This document shows, one piece after another, positions 1 through 7,803 of a stretch of 64,000 bases of DNA. Position 1 is the stretch's first letter; the number at the start of each line of letters is the position of its first letter. Position numbers and translations under genes: made by a program. This stretch comes from Aquabacterium soli (GTDB lineage Bacteria > Pseudomonadota > Gammaproteobacteria > Burkholderiales > Burkholderiaceae_C), in the NCBI RefSeq assembly GCF_003933735.1, contig NZ_RSED01000001.1, forward strand, positions 410,704 through 474,703, in the 5' to 3' direction. Below the pieces are notes generated by a model that saw only the letters and a list, made by a program, of their open reading frames with translations, did not search any database and was not told the DNA's origin.

Positions 1-2
1 GC

Positions 3-116
3 CTGCGCAGCTATGCCAGCCCGCCAGGCCAGCCTCAGCCCGGTGCCGATGTGTTCGATGTGTATTCACGCACCGACGGAGCTGGGCTGGACGGTGTGCC
101 CTATCGCCAATGGTGA
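3..116 (+). CDS. Type II secretion-type pseudopilin (GspG-like), C-terminal fragment
   Basis: The window opens inside this gene; only the last 37 codons are present, ending with TGA at 114-116. The tail contains DVFDVYSRTDGAGLDGVPY and ends in RQW, the Asp/Gly-rich C-terminus of major pseudopilins of the GspG family, which binds calcium in characterised members. Its stop overlaps the ATG of the next pseudopilin gene (110), so the two are translationally coupled. The N-terminal prepilin peptidase site lies outside the window, so family membership rests on the tail and the neighbours. Confidence 0.75.
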   Translation: MRSYASPPGQPQPGADVFDVYSRTDGAGLDGVPYRQW

Positions 117-511
117 AGCCCATGCCTCCCCACCGCCGCATCAAGGGCTTCACCCTGATCGAGCTGATCGTGGTGATGGCCATCATCGGCCTGCTGGCCA
201 GCATCGTGGCGCCGCGCTACACACGCAGCGTCGAGCGTGCACGCGAGGCCTCGGTCAAGACCTCGCTGGCCGTGATGCGCGACGCCATCGACAAGTTCGC
301 GGGTGACCGCAGGCGGTACCCGGCCTCGCTGGACGAGATGGTGCAGATGGGCTACCTGCGCAGCCTGCCGGAAGACCCGCTGACGGGCCGGCGCGACAGC
401 TGGGTGATGCTGCCACCGCTGCCCGAGAGCAGCATGGAAGGCGGTGTGGGCGACGTGCGCAGCGGGGCCGCAGGCCGGGGCCTGGATGGCACGCCATATG
501 CGTCGTGGTGA
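110..511 (+). CDS. Type II secretion-type pseudopilin, GspG-like
   Basis: A 133-residue prepilin-like protein. Residues 11-36 form a canonical class III signal: basic residues, then G/FTLIELIVVMAIIGLLAS. Cleavage after the Gly would be by prepilin peptidase and leaves Phe1 and Glu5 of the mature pilin, followed by a hydrophobic helix. A GspG-type globular part follows (DAIDKFAGDRRRYP, DPLTGRRDSWV) and ends in GLDGTPYASW, like the tail of the preceding gene. The protein would assemble in the inner membrane into a periplasmic pseudopilus. ATG 110 overlaps the upstream stop; GTG at 113 and an internal ATG at 122 are alternatives. It could serve a dedicated pseudopilus rather than the main T2SS, since no gspD, gspE or gspF is in view. 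Confidence 0.85.
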   Translation: MVKPMPPHRRIKGFTLIELIVVMAIIGLLASIVAPRYTRSVERAREASVKTSLAVMRDAIDKFAGDRRRYPASLDEMVQMGYLRSLPEDPLTGRRDSWVMLPPLPESSMEGGVGDVRSGAAGRGLDGTPYASW

Positions 512-989
512 GCAGGGGCCGGGGCCAGCGCGCGGGTTCACCTACCTGGCGTTGCTGTGGTGGGTGGCCATCAGCGGCGTGATGCTGGCCGCGCTGGGCA
601 GCCAGTGGCGGCTGGACGCCACGCGGCAGCGCGAGGTGGAGATGGTGTTCCGTGGCGAGCAGATCCAGGCCGCGCTGGCCGCGTACCAGGCCAACACACC
701 GGCCGGCCAGCCGGCCTTGCCGACCGAACTGGCGGAGTTGCTGGACGACACGCGCCAGGGGCCTCCCAGACGGCACCTTCGCCGCTTGTGGAGTGACCCG
801 ATCACAGGCCAGGCGTGGGGCACCCTGCGCACGGAGGAGGGCCGCATCCGCGGGGTGTTCAGTGCCTCCGACCGCAAGCCCCTGACCGCGCCCGAGGGCA
901 TCGCCAGCTACCGTGAATGGCTGTTCGACATCCCTGAAACACCGCCACCACCGCCGGAAGCGGCGTCGGCGGCGTCGAGCGGCGGCTGA
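498..989 (+). CDS. Pseudopilin-like protein lacking Glu5
   Basis: A protein of about 163 residues with a degenerate prepilin signal: ARG/FTYLALLWWVAISGVML, then a long helix rich in Arg and Glu. Position 5 of the predicted mature protein is Ala, not the usual Glu. The body contains LWSDPITGQAW and a GRIRGVFSASDRKPL segment, as in proteins annotated as type II secretion system proteins, and the C-terminus is Pro- and Ala-rich. I chose ATG 498 because GGATGG lies 8 bases upstream; ATG 486 is a close alternative. The gene overlaps the preceding pseudopilin by 14 bases. Loss of Glu5 is a known trait of the tip pseudopilin GspK, but this protein is much smaller than GspK. Confidence 0.7.
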   Translation: MRRGEQGPGPARGFTYLALLWWVAISGVMLAALGSQWRLDATRQREVEMVFRGEQIQAALAAYQANTPAGQPALPTELAELLDDTRQGPPRRHLRRLWSDPITGQAWGTLRTEEGRIRGVFSASDRKPLTAPEGIASYREWLFDIPETPPPPPEAASAASSGG

Positions 990-1047
990 AGGACAGGTTT
1001 GGACGAAGCCGCTTTACATTCGTCAACAAACCGTCACGAGTGGTCCC

Positions 1048-1053
1048 GACAAT
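1048..1053 (+). promoter_or_regulatory. Possible -10 element before epsA-like gene
   Basis: GACAAT sits 24 bases before the epsA-like ATG, within the same CGACAATGG context seen before the gene at 40298. I see no good -35 match. This is a pattern-based guess. Confidence 0.3.
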
Positions 1054-1077
1054 GGCGCGTCCAGGGCAAACACACAC

Positions 1078-1929
1078 ATGAAATCACACGCCACCACGTC
1101 CGAGCCGTCCGAGTGTCTGCTGCGCATCGTGGAAGCGGCCCCTCAGGTCAGTCGCCGCCACCAGTTCTTCCTGTGGAGCCAGGGCGATCTGCAGCGCTGG
1201 CTGCCGCACAAGCTGCTGGTGTGCGGTGCCTATCACCGCGAGTTCCGTGACCTGGTGTTCGACGTGTTCAACAGCGTGCCGATCCCGGAGCCTGCCTTGC
1301 GCGGCCTGCAGACGGTGCGCGAGCCGGCCATCGCGGCCGCGATCAAGCGCTGGCACCTGCGCCGCCAGCAACCGTGCTGGCTGCACCGTGACGAGTTGCC
1401 CCAGGGCGATCCGGTGGCCCAGATGATGCACGAGGCGGGCTACCAGCAGTTGCTGGTGCATGGCATGAGCCGGCCCGGTCGCCCTGACGACATCGAGAGC
1501 ATCTTCCTGTTCGGGGCGCCCAACCACATCCAGGATGAGCAGGCGCTGGTGCACGCCGACATGCTGCTGCCCTGCCTTCACACCACCTACCTGCGCGTGC
1601 ATACCACCGAGTGTCAACTGGTCGGGCAGGGTGGGGTGGGGCAGGGCGCACGCTCAGGTGCAGCCTCAGCTGGAGCACCGCGCCATGGGGGCATCACGGA
1701 GCGCGAGCGGGAGATCCTGCTGTGGGTGCGCGATGGCCTGAACAACCAGCAGATCAGCGAGAAGCTGGGCATCAGCGCGCTGACGGTGAAGAACCACATC
1801 CAGAAGATCCTGCGCAAGCTGGGGGCCGCCAACCGGGCACAGGCCGTGGCCAAGGCCATGAGCATGCAGGCCCTGGCCTTGCCGCCTGGAGCCTTGTCGC
1901 AGGACGAGCGTGGCGGTGCCCTGACCTGA
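1078..1929 (+). CDS. epsA: EpsA-like LuxR-type transcriptional regulator
   Basis: A 283-residue DNA-binding regulator. The N-terminal two thirds form a sensor-like region without a recognisable receiver (no phospho-acceptor Asp pattern). Residues about 205-262 are a LuxR/GerE helix-turn-helix, with ITEREREILLWVRDGLNNQQ followed by the ISALTVKNHIQKIL recognition-helix segment. Length and architecture match the EpsA family known from exopolysaccharide and PEP-CTERM/exosortase loci of betaproteobacteria such as Methylobacillus. ATG 1078 is preferred; the frame stays open to 913, but that part is low-complexity Arg/His. It points toward and converges with the TPS/TonB block, which ends at 1958. 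Two PEP-CTERM genes in the window make control of surface export plausible, but no target is shown. Confidence 0.75.
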   Translation: MKSHATTSEPSECLLRIVEAAPQVSRRHQFFLWSQGDLQRWLPHKLLVCGAYHREFRDLVFDVFNSVPIPEPALRGLQTVREPAIAAAIKRWHLRRQQPCWLHRDELPQGDPVAQMMHEAGYQQLLVHGMSRPGRPDDIESIFLFGAPNHIQDEQALVHADMLLPCLHTTYLRVHTTECQLVGQGGVGQGARSGAASAGAPRHGGITEREREILLWVRDGLNNQQISEKLGISALTVKNHIQKILRKLGAANRAQAVAKAMSMQALALPPGALSQDERGGALT

Positions 1930-1957
1930 GCCCGTGCTGAAGAGCCCTTGAGGCTGC

Positions 1958-2632
1958 TCAGGGTGGGCTGCCGGCTGTAGCCTTCACACGCAGGCGTGCC
2001 GCATCGATTTTGTCCTGGTATTCGGCCTTGAAGTTCTCAAGCCGCACGCGGCTGGTCTGGATGAACGGGTCGCTTTCACCCAGAACCTGGGCCATGCCCT
2101 TGTGCTCATAGCGGGTCAAAAGGTCTTCGCCGATCTGGGCGAGGTCGGCATTGTGGCGGGCACACTTGGCGCTGCCCTCGCTCAGCAGCTGGTTCTGCCC
2201 CTTGAGCGATGCCTCCGTGGATTGGGCTCGTGTTTGCTCGGCTTGCACCTGGGTCTTGAGTTCGGCCAACTGCGTGCTCAGCGTTTGCACCTGTGCGTGG
2301 AGCTGGTCGCGCTCCTGTTTGAGCGCATCGGCCTCTTTGGCCAGGGTGCTGGCGCGTGCGGCCGTGGCACCAGAGCTTGAGCGCAGGCGCTTGAGTTCGG
2401 ACTGGGCTTCGCCCAGAGACTTCTCGGATTGCTGGCGGGCCTGGTCGGCCTTGGCCTGCTCTTCCTGCGCTGCTGTCTGCTGCTGTTGAACCTGACGCAG
2501 CTGCAGCCGAAGGCGCTTGACCTGTTCCTGCGCCTTGTCCGCCTGGGCGAAGGCCGATGAGACGACCAGGCTCAAGGCCGTGACGGCCAACAGGCGCGTG
2601 GACCAACGTGTGGAGGGTGGGGTTGATTGCAT
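1958..2632 (-). CDS. Secreted periplasmic coiled-coil protein
   Basis: A 224-residue protein with a signal peptide (residues 1-29, RLLAVTALSLVVSSAFA then QA). A long Gln/Glu/Lys/Ala-rich heptad region follows (about 30-150, for example QVKRLRLQLRQVQQQQTAAQ) and is almost certainly a coiled coil. The C-terminal 70 residues look globular, with one Cys in SAKCARHN. It is the last gene of the minus-strand block, 16 bases after the porin gene, so probably co-transcribed. A role as periplasmic scaffold or spacer for the TonB/porin complex is inference. Database searches with such proteins often give misleading DNA-repair-ATPase hits because of the coiled coil. Confidence 0.7.
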   Translation of the reverse strand: MQSTPPSTRWSTRLLAVTALSLVVSSAFAQADKAQEQVKRLRLQLRQVQQQQTAAQEEQAKADQARQQSEKSLGEAQSELKRLRSSSGATAARASTLAKEADALKQERDQLHAQVQTLSTQLAELKTQVQAEQTRAQSTEASLKGQNQLLSEGSAKCARHNADLAQIGEDLLTRYEHKGMAQVLGESDPFIQTSRVRLENFKAEYQDKIDAARLRVKATAGSPP

Positions 2633-2648
2633 GGCGACTGGATGTTGG

Positions 2649-4361
2649 TCAGAAGCGCACATTGAAATCCACCTGCAGGCTGTTGACCTTGTAGGTCGCG
2701 TTGGGAAAGTTGCTGTTGATCGTGCTGTTGATGTTCTCGGCCGCCAAGTAGCGAACGCCGATCGTGCTGTTGCGGTACAGCCCATAGGTGAAGCCGAGGA
2801 TGTAGCCGCGCAGGTTGGTGCCGCCCAGGCCCAGATCGCTGTCGGTGAAGGCATCGAGGACGGCGTCTGAGCCGACGTTGCGGTAGGTGGCCTGCACCTG
2901 CCAGTCATGGGATTCGCGAACCTCGCTGGCGCCCAGAGCCACCTTCAACTGATAGCCATCACGCTTGCCGCCCGGGTCGACGTTGGCATAGGTCGGGAAG
3001 GTGGCACGTTCACGGAAATCGGATGCGCTGAAGGCCGTGTTGTTGGCGTACTCAGCCGATACCATGATGTTGAAGGGATTGAAGTGCGTGAACTCGGCAG
3101 AAGCCGTGAGCACGATGGGCTTGAACTGGTAGGCCAGGCCCCATACCGGCGCGGTGTCGAGTGAGCCCGAGAGCAGGGGGTTGGTCTCGAAGACGGTGTT
3201 GCCCTTCTGGCGCAGGCCCACGGGGTACTCGTACTGTCCGTAGGTCGAGCCCGTGGGGACGCTGGTGCCGCTGATGGTGTAGTCGTTGTCGGAGCGGCCC
3301 TCGAGGTTGTTGTACTGGTAGTAGGCCAGTCCCAGCTTGACACGCGTGCGGGCACTCAGGTCCCAGTTGGCGCCAACCTGGGCGCCCCAAAGCGAACGTG
3401 AGTTGCGCGAAGGTGGGGTCGATTCGCGCAGCGGAAAGTAGCCCAGCGTCACGAAGGGTCTGACCGATGCGGTGGGATCGGGGCTGCGGAAGGTGGCTGC
3501 GAAACCCTCGAAGTTGAGGTTCTCGTTCCACGTCATTTCGCTGCTGAACCAGGGGTTGGGGATGCGCCCGCCCTGGATGGTGACCCATTCCGCCGGATCG
3601 AGTCGCACGAAGGCGCGGTCCACGAACAGTTGGTACTTGTTGAAGTTCTGCCCCATCGTCTGGTTGGTGGAGACGCGGTCCGTGGCGTTGCCCGTGGCGA
3701 GGCGCACCCCCACGCCGACCTCGTCGGTGACCTTGGCCGACACGCCCAGGCGCAGTCGGACGCGCTCGCGCGAGCGATCCGAGGCGGGGTCATTCACGGG
3801 CTGGGGCAGGTTGGTGCTCGTCAGCCGATAGGCCGCGAAATCAGGGATGCGGCTGATGCCGTTGGCGTTGTTGAGCTCGGCAGCCAGGTAGGTGATCGCC
3901 GAGGTGTTGTTCTCGCTCGCGTCATCGCGTTGGTAGCGCACGCGCATATCGCCTTCGATGCGGATGCGGTCGACCCAGGAGGGCGTGGCATTGGGCACCC
4001 CCCAGCGTTCGGCCTTGGCCTGGGCCAATACCTCTTCCTTGACCTCGTCGCGGATCTGGTTGCGCACGCTGTCTGGCACATAGGGCACCCGCAGTACTGG
4101 CTTGCCGTCGGCCGTGGTCGTTGCGGCAGGCACTGGTTTGCGGGTTTGTTCGGCGGCGGCCTTCTGCTCTGCCGCGGCCATCAGGGCGTCGGCCTTCTCG
4201 CGGCTCAATACGCCGCCCTCCACGAGGGCGTCGATCAGGTTGCGTGTGGTTTGGCGCAGGGTCTCGAGCGCGGCGCGCTCATCGGCATGGGCGGCTGGTG
4301 CGGTGAGGGCCAGGACCATGGCCGAGAGGGCAGGCCAGTAGCGGAAGGACGTGGATGTCAT
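2649..4361 (-). CDS. Putative outer-membrane porin
   Basis: A 570-residue beta-barrel protein. It has a signal peptide (ALTAPAAHA, cleavage near residue 26) and a short helical segment (ALVEGGVLSREKADALM) of the type seen at the start of many putative porins. A DEVKEEVLAQAK linker and alternating aromatic/charged strands follow, and the protein ends in DFNVRF with a terminal Phe, the outer-membrane sorting signal. ATG 4361 gives the clean signal peptide; a start 9 codons upstream is possible. It lies 50 bases after the tonB-like gene. It has no TonB box or plug domain, so it is not a classical TonB-dependent receptor. That makes its place in a TonB operon notable. Substrate is unknown. Confidence 0.85.
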   Translation of the reverse strand: MTSTSFRYWPALSAMVLALTAPAAHADERAALETLRQTTRNLIDALVEGGVLSREKADALMAAAEQKAAAEQTRKPVPAATTTADGKPVLRVPYVPDSVRNQIRDEVKEEVLAQAKAERWGVPNATPSWVDRIRIEGDMRVRYQRDDASENNTSAITYLAAELNNANGISRIPDFAAYRLTSTNLPQPVNDPASDRSRERVRLRLGVSAKVTDEVGVGVRLATGNATDRVSTNQTMGQNFNKYQLFVDRAFVRLDPAEWVTIQGGRIPNPWFSSEMTWNENLNFEGFAATFRSPDPTASVRPFVTLGYFPLRESTPPSRNSRSLWGAQVGANWDLSARTRVKLGLAYYQYNNLEGRSDNDYTISGTSVPTGSTYGQYEYPVGLRQKGNTVFETNPLLSGSLDTAPVWGLAYQFKPIVLTASAEFTHFNPFNIMVSAEYANNTAFSASDFRERATFPTYANVDPGGKRDGYQLKVALGASEVRESHDWQVQATYRNVGSDAVLDAFTDSDLGLGGTNLRGYILGFTYGLYRNSTIGVRYLAAENINSTINSNFPNATYKVNSLQVDFNVRF

Positions 4362-4411
4362 GGTGATACGGCGTGTGAAGTCGGTCAAGGTGTTGCCAAC
4401 GCAGGTGGGAC

Positions 4412-5095
4412 TCAGCCCGTCATGCGGTTGGTCACTTGCAGGCGGATGGGCTGGGGCACTCCAGCCGGAGGCGGGTTGCGAAAGCCGCGGAACTGCGCCA
4501 GGGCCTGGCGCAGGCGGGCATCGATGTCGGTGTTGCCGGAGGCTTCGTCAAGCTGGAAACGCTCGATGCTGCCGTCGGCGCGCACCCACAGGCTCACGGG
4601 CAGCTTGTAGTCGCCGCCGCGCCGGAGGTTTTGGTCACGGTTGAGGTAGTCGTTGAGCTCACGGCGTGCCGCGTTGCCGAAGCTGTTGGCGGCCAGTTTG
4701 TCGCTCAGCGTGCTGCCGCTGCCACCTGTCATCACGGCACCGCCCCTGTAGTCGCTGTTCACTGAGCCTGCGGCAAACGCACTGGGACCGTCGCCTGCGG
4801 CGCCCTCCATCTTCAGCTGCTGCGGCTCGGGCGGTGCCTCCACGGGCTTGGGCTGCTCCTGAGGCTGGGGCTTGTTCTCTGGCGGCTTGGGCTCGGGCTT
4901 CTTCTCTTCCTTGGGCGGCGGTGGCGGCGGGGTGTCCGGCAGCACGGCGATTTTCACCGTCTGTGTGCGAGGTCCCTTCGCGGCGCCGCCCAGGTTCTTG
5001 TAGGCCAGCCATCCGCCGGCCATCAGTGCCAGCACGATCACGCCTGGAACGATGAACCGGGACAGGCCTTCGTCAGTGGATTCGGAAGCCGCCAT
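4412..5095 (-). CDS. TonB-like energy transducer
   Basis: A 227-residue inner-membrane protein with one N-terminal membrane helix (about 15-33, IVPGVIVLALMAGGWLAY). A Pro/Glu/Lys-rich periplasm-spanning stretch follows (about 54-93, starting DTPPPPPPKEEKKPEPKPP). The C-terminal TonB/TolA-like domain (about 145-225) contains LPVSLWVRADGSIERF and ARLRQALAQFRGFRNPPP. TonB proteins carry proton-motive force from ExbB/ExbD to outer-membrane partners. The gene starts 1 base after the exbD at 5097, so coupling is very likely. The Ser/Gly-rich linker (about 100-135) is longer than usual. Its partner is not evident, because no TonB-dependent receptor is encoded here; TpsB, the porin or the exoprotein are candidates. 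Confidence 0.85.
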   Translation of the reverse strand: MAASESTDEGLSRFIVPGVIVLALMAGGWLAYKNLGGAAKGPRTQTVKIAVLPDTPPPPPPKEEKKPEPKPPENKPQPQEQPKPVEAPPEPQQLKMEGAAGDGPSAFAAGSVNSDYRGGAVMTGGSGSTLSDKLAANSFGNAARRELNDYLNRDQNLRRGGDYKLPVSLWVRADGSIERFQLDEASGNTDIDARLRQALAQFRGFRNPPPAGVPQPIRLQVTNRMTG

Positions 5096-5096
5096 G

Positions 5097-5498
5097 TCAG
5101 GTGCCTATCCTTGATGTGACCAGGCCCATGGGCACTTCCAGCTTGTTGCACAGGTCGATGACGGTCACGACCTGGGCGTACTGCGCCCTGGCGTCGCCCT
5201 TGATGGCGACGCTCATCTTCGGGTCGCGGGCCTTGGCCTGGGCCAGCTCGCTTTCGAGTTGCTGCGCGCTCACTGGTACACCGTTGAGCAGCATCGTGCC
5301 GCCGGGCATCACCTGCACCACCTTGAGCTCGTGCTTCTCGGTGCTGGGCTTGTTGCTGGGCTTGGGCATGGAGACGCTCAAGCCCTGTACCGAGGCCGTG
5401 GTCATCAGGATGAACACGACCAGCAGCACATAGGCCAGGTCCAGCATCGGCGTGACGTTGATGCTGTCGTAGGGTTTGGTCTCGTTCTGGATTTGCAT
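5097..5498 (-). CDS. ExbD/TolR-type biopolymer transport protein (second copy)
   Basis: A 133-residue protein. Its single N-terminal helix, INVTPMLDLAYVLLVVF, carries the conserved membrane Asp that takes part in proton translocation in ExbD/TolR/MotB-type stators. A periplasmic ExbD domain follows, with VMPGGTMLLNGVPVSAQQL and MSVAIKGDARAQYAQVVTV. It would pair with the ExbB-like channel at 5965. It is a paralogue of the adjacent ExbD, with closely similar membrane helices and diverged periplasmic parts. Spacing is 21 bases to the preceding exbD and 1 base to tonB. The two copies may form a mixed ExbD dimer inside one ExbB pentamer. Confidence 0.93.
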   Translation of the reverse strand: MQIQNETKPYDSINVTPMLDLAYVLLVVFILMTTASVQGLSVSMPKPSNKPSTEKHELKVVQVMPGGTMLLNGVPVSAQQLESELAQAKARDPKMSVAIKGDARAQYAQVVTVIDLCNKLEVPMGLVTSRIGT

Positions 5499-5519
5499 GG
5501 TGTCAATGGCGCGGGTGCT

Positions 5520-5927
5520 CTACTGCAGGCGCTTGGTGGCCAGGCCGATCTCGGTGATGTCCAGGCGCTTGGCGATCTCCAGCACTTCCATGACCTTGTC
5601 GTACTGCGTGGCCGCATCGGCCTTGAGCACCACAGGCAATGCCGGGTTGGCGGCCTTGTACTGGGCCAGGCTGTCGCGCAGCTGGTCCATGCTCACGGGG
5701 TAGGCGTCCAGATAGACCTGGCCATCGGCCGTGATCGTGATGCCGCGTGTCTGGGGCTTGGCCAGGTTGTTCACCGCCAGGGTCTTGGGCTCATTCACCT
5801 TCACACCCTGTACGGAGGCCGTGGTCATGATGATGAAGACCACCAGCAGCACATAGGCCAGGTCCAGCATGGGCGTGACGTTGATGTCGTCATACGCCTG
5901 CAACTCGCCTTTGACATCAGCGGCCAT
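5520..5927 (-). CDS. ExbD/TolR-type biopolymer transport protein (first copy)
   Basis: A 135-residue protein. The N-terminal helix INVTPMLDLAYVLLVVFIIM contains the conserved Asp, and the periplasmic domain has ITITADGQVYLDAYPVS and LPVVLKADAATQYDKVMEV. The phrase LKADAATQYDKV matches the conserved ExbD segment that ends a typical member. It lies 37 bases after the exbB-like gene and 21 bases before the second exbD. The near-identical membrane segments of the two ExbD copies suggest duplication with constraint on the proton path. Confidence 0.93.
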   Translation of the reverse strand: MAADVKGELQAYDDINVTPMLDLAYVLLVVFIIMTTASVQGVKVNEPKTLAVNNLAKPQTRGITITADGQVYLDAYPVSMDQLRDSLAQYKAANPALPVVLKADAATQYDKVMEVLEIAKRLDITEIGLATKRLQ

Positions 5928-5964
5928 GGTGTGCCCCTGGTTGGAGGTTCGCGTTCATGCCGGC

Positions 5965-7671
5965 TCAGCGCGCGCCGTAGGTCTCGGCCACGCGGGTCAC
6001 GAACTCATCGACGAAGATGCCCATGTCCGACGAGATGTTCTTGATGCGGGCGGCCAGGTAGTTGTAGCCAAACAGGGCGGGGATGGCGACCGCCAGGCCG
6101 GCCACGGTGGCCAGCAACGCGGCCGCGATGCCCGGGGCGATGGCGTTGACGTTCACATCGCCTGCGGCGGCAATGGCCGCAAAAGTGATCATCACGCCCA
6201 CGACCGTGCCCAGCAGGCCCAGGAAGGGGCCGCCGGAGATGGCGATGGTCAGCAGCACGATCTTGCTGTTGAGCGTCTGGCTTTCGCGGATCAGGTCGGC
6301 ATCGATGGCGGCCTTGACGGCGTCGATGGAGGCGCCGCTCAGGGGCGTTGAGCCTGTCTTGCCCACGTCACGCTTGGTCAGCTCGCGCAGGCCGGCTTCG
6401 TACAGGCGAGCCAGTTGCGAGTGCTTCATGCCTTGCGACGACACGGTCATCACATCCCTGGCGTCGCGAAAGCCCGACAGGAACTTGCGATTGTCCTTGT
6501 CGGCGCGGCCCACCAGCACGGCCTTGTCATACATCACCCACGCGGCGATCACGAACATGACACCCAGGATGGCAATGACGACCCAGGCGTCCACCGTGAG
6601 GTTGTTGACCAGGATGGCGAAGTGACCAACCTCACCGCCGCCTTCGGCGTGTGCGACGGAGTCAGGCGTTTCGGTGCTGGTGGCCACCAGCTTGGCATCG
6701 GCGCTCTGGGCGGCGTGGGCCAGCTTGAGCCAGTCCGCGCTGCGCACGGTGGTGGCGACCTCGAGCTGGTCCACAAGGCCGGTGATGCCCTGGCCCAGTT
6801 GAAGTGCGCCCTCAATGGGAGCGCCGGCGGCGGGCAGGTCCGTTTGGGCCGCCTGGGCACCGTTCACGTAGAGGGTGAGCTTGCCGTTGCCGACGGTCAA
6901 GGCCAGGTGCGCCCAGGCGCCAGTGGGCAACTCACCGCCGGTGGCCGTGGTGCTTCCCACGGTGACGCTGGGCTTGCCGGCATCGAGCTTCAGGCTCAGC
7001 GGGCCTTGTGCGATCAGCGTGCCCGTCACCGCCTCGGGCTTGAACCACAGGCTGATGCTGTAGGGCGCATTGGCGGCGGCCTTGAGCTTGTCGCTGGACC
7101 AGGAAACGGCCTGGCCATCGAGCTTGCCGGATGGGCCGATCAGGCCCGTGGCTTCGCGCGCGAGGGGGCCGGAGGACTGCAGAGCGCTGGTGGCATCGGC
7201 CACGGGTTCGCCGTTCTGGCCCGAGAAGGGAATGGCCGCGGCCATGGCGCCGTCGAACAAGGCCGCATTGATGGGCTCGGCCACGGCGGCCTCGTTGCCG
7301 GCGTAGACGTAGACGGTGTTCTTGTCCGTGCCTGGCAAGGTGTTGGGCAACTGCACCCAGACCACGGCCAGCTCATTGGTGCCATCGAAACGCTCGACCC
7401 AGTACTTCAGCGGTGTCTTGTCGTCGGCGGCGATGACGCGAAGGTCGGCCCCATCCGGCTTGGCGCCGATGAAATCGAAGTTGCCCGAATGCAGGCGCAC
7501 AGGCACGACCACGCCCGACAGCGCTTCCTTGGTTTCCATGCCCTGGGCCGAGGTGTTCAGAACGACCTTGGTGCGGTGCTTGAAATCACCGCTCCACCAC
7601 GCATGGGCCAGGGATGGCAAGACCAGTGCCGACATCAGCAGGGCAGATGAGAGGATGCGCGGGACATTCAT
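5965..7671 (-). CDS. ExbB/MotA/TolQ proton channel fused to periplasmic DUF2341 and LamG-like region
   Basis: A 568-residue protein from ATG 7671. It has a signal peptide (ALVLPSLAHA then WWSGDF) and a DUF2341-type segment (about 25-130, with LKYWVERFDGTNELAVVWVQ). A LamG/concanavalin-like beta sandwich follows (about 150-325, with NAPYSISLWFKPEAVTGTL and GAWAHLALTVGNGKLTLYVN). The last 217 residues are an ExbB-type channel: helix 1 at about 352-371, helices 2 and 3 at about 460-490 and 503-525 (GGPFLGLLGTVVGVM, AALLATVAGLAVAIPALFGY). Classical ExbB proteins lack the periplasmic half. LamG and DUF2341 modules usually bind carbohydrate or protein ligands, so the channel may sense or dock something in the periplasm. 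It follows tpsA by 132 bases. An alternative ATG at 7701 adds ten residues. Confidence 0.9.
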   Translation of the reverse strand: MNVPRILSSALLMSALVLPSLAHAWWSGDFKHRTKVVLNTSAQGMETKEALSGVVVPVRLHSGNFDFIGAKPDGADLRVIAADDKTPLKYWVERFDGTNELAVVWVQLPNTLPGTDKNTVYVYAGNEAAVAEPINAALFDGAMAAAIPFSGQNGEPVADATSALQSSGPLAREATGLIGPSGKLDGQAVSWSSDKLKAAANAPYSISLWFKPEAVTGTLIAQGPLSLKLDAGKPSVTVGSTTATGGELPTGAWAHLALTVGNGKLTLYVNGAQAAQTDLPAAGAPIEGALQLGQGITGLVDQLEVATTVRSADWLKLAHAAQSADAKLVATSTETPDSVAHAEGGGEVGHFAILVNNLTVDAWVVIAILGVMFVIAAWVMYDKAVLVGRADKDNRKFLSGFRDARDVMTVSSQGMKHSQLARLYEAGLRELTKRDVGKTGSTPLSGASIDAVKAAIDADLIRESQTLNSKIVLLTIAISGGPFLGLLGTVVGVMITFAAIAAAGDVNVNAIAPGIAAALLATVAGLAVAIPALFGYNYLAARIKNISSDMGIFVDEFVTRVAETYGAR

Positions 7672-7803
7672 GGGAAACAACCGTCTTTCAAAGAATTTCA
7701 TTATTTCAATCGCGTGTGTCCTGAGAAGGGCAGGTGCTTGAGCCGATGGGGCTACGCTTGGGCAAGTTGCGGGACATGAAAGCGTCATGCTTGTGTGATG
7801 GGC

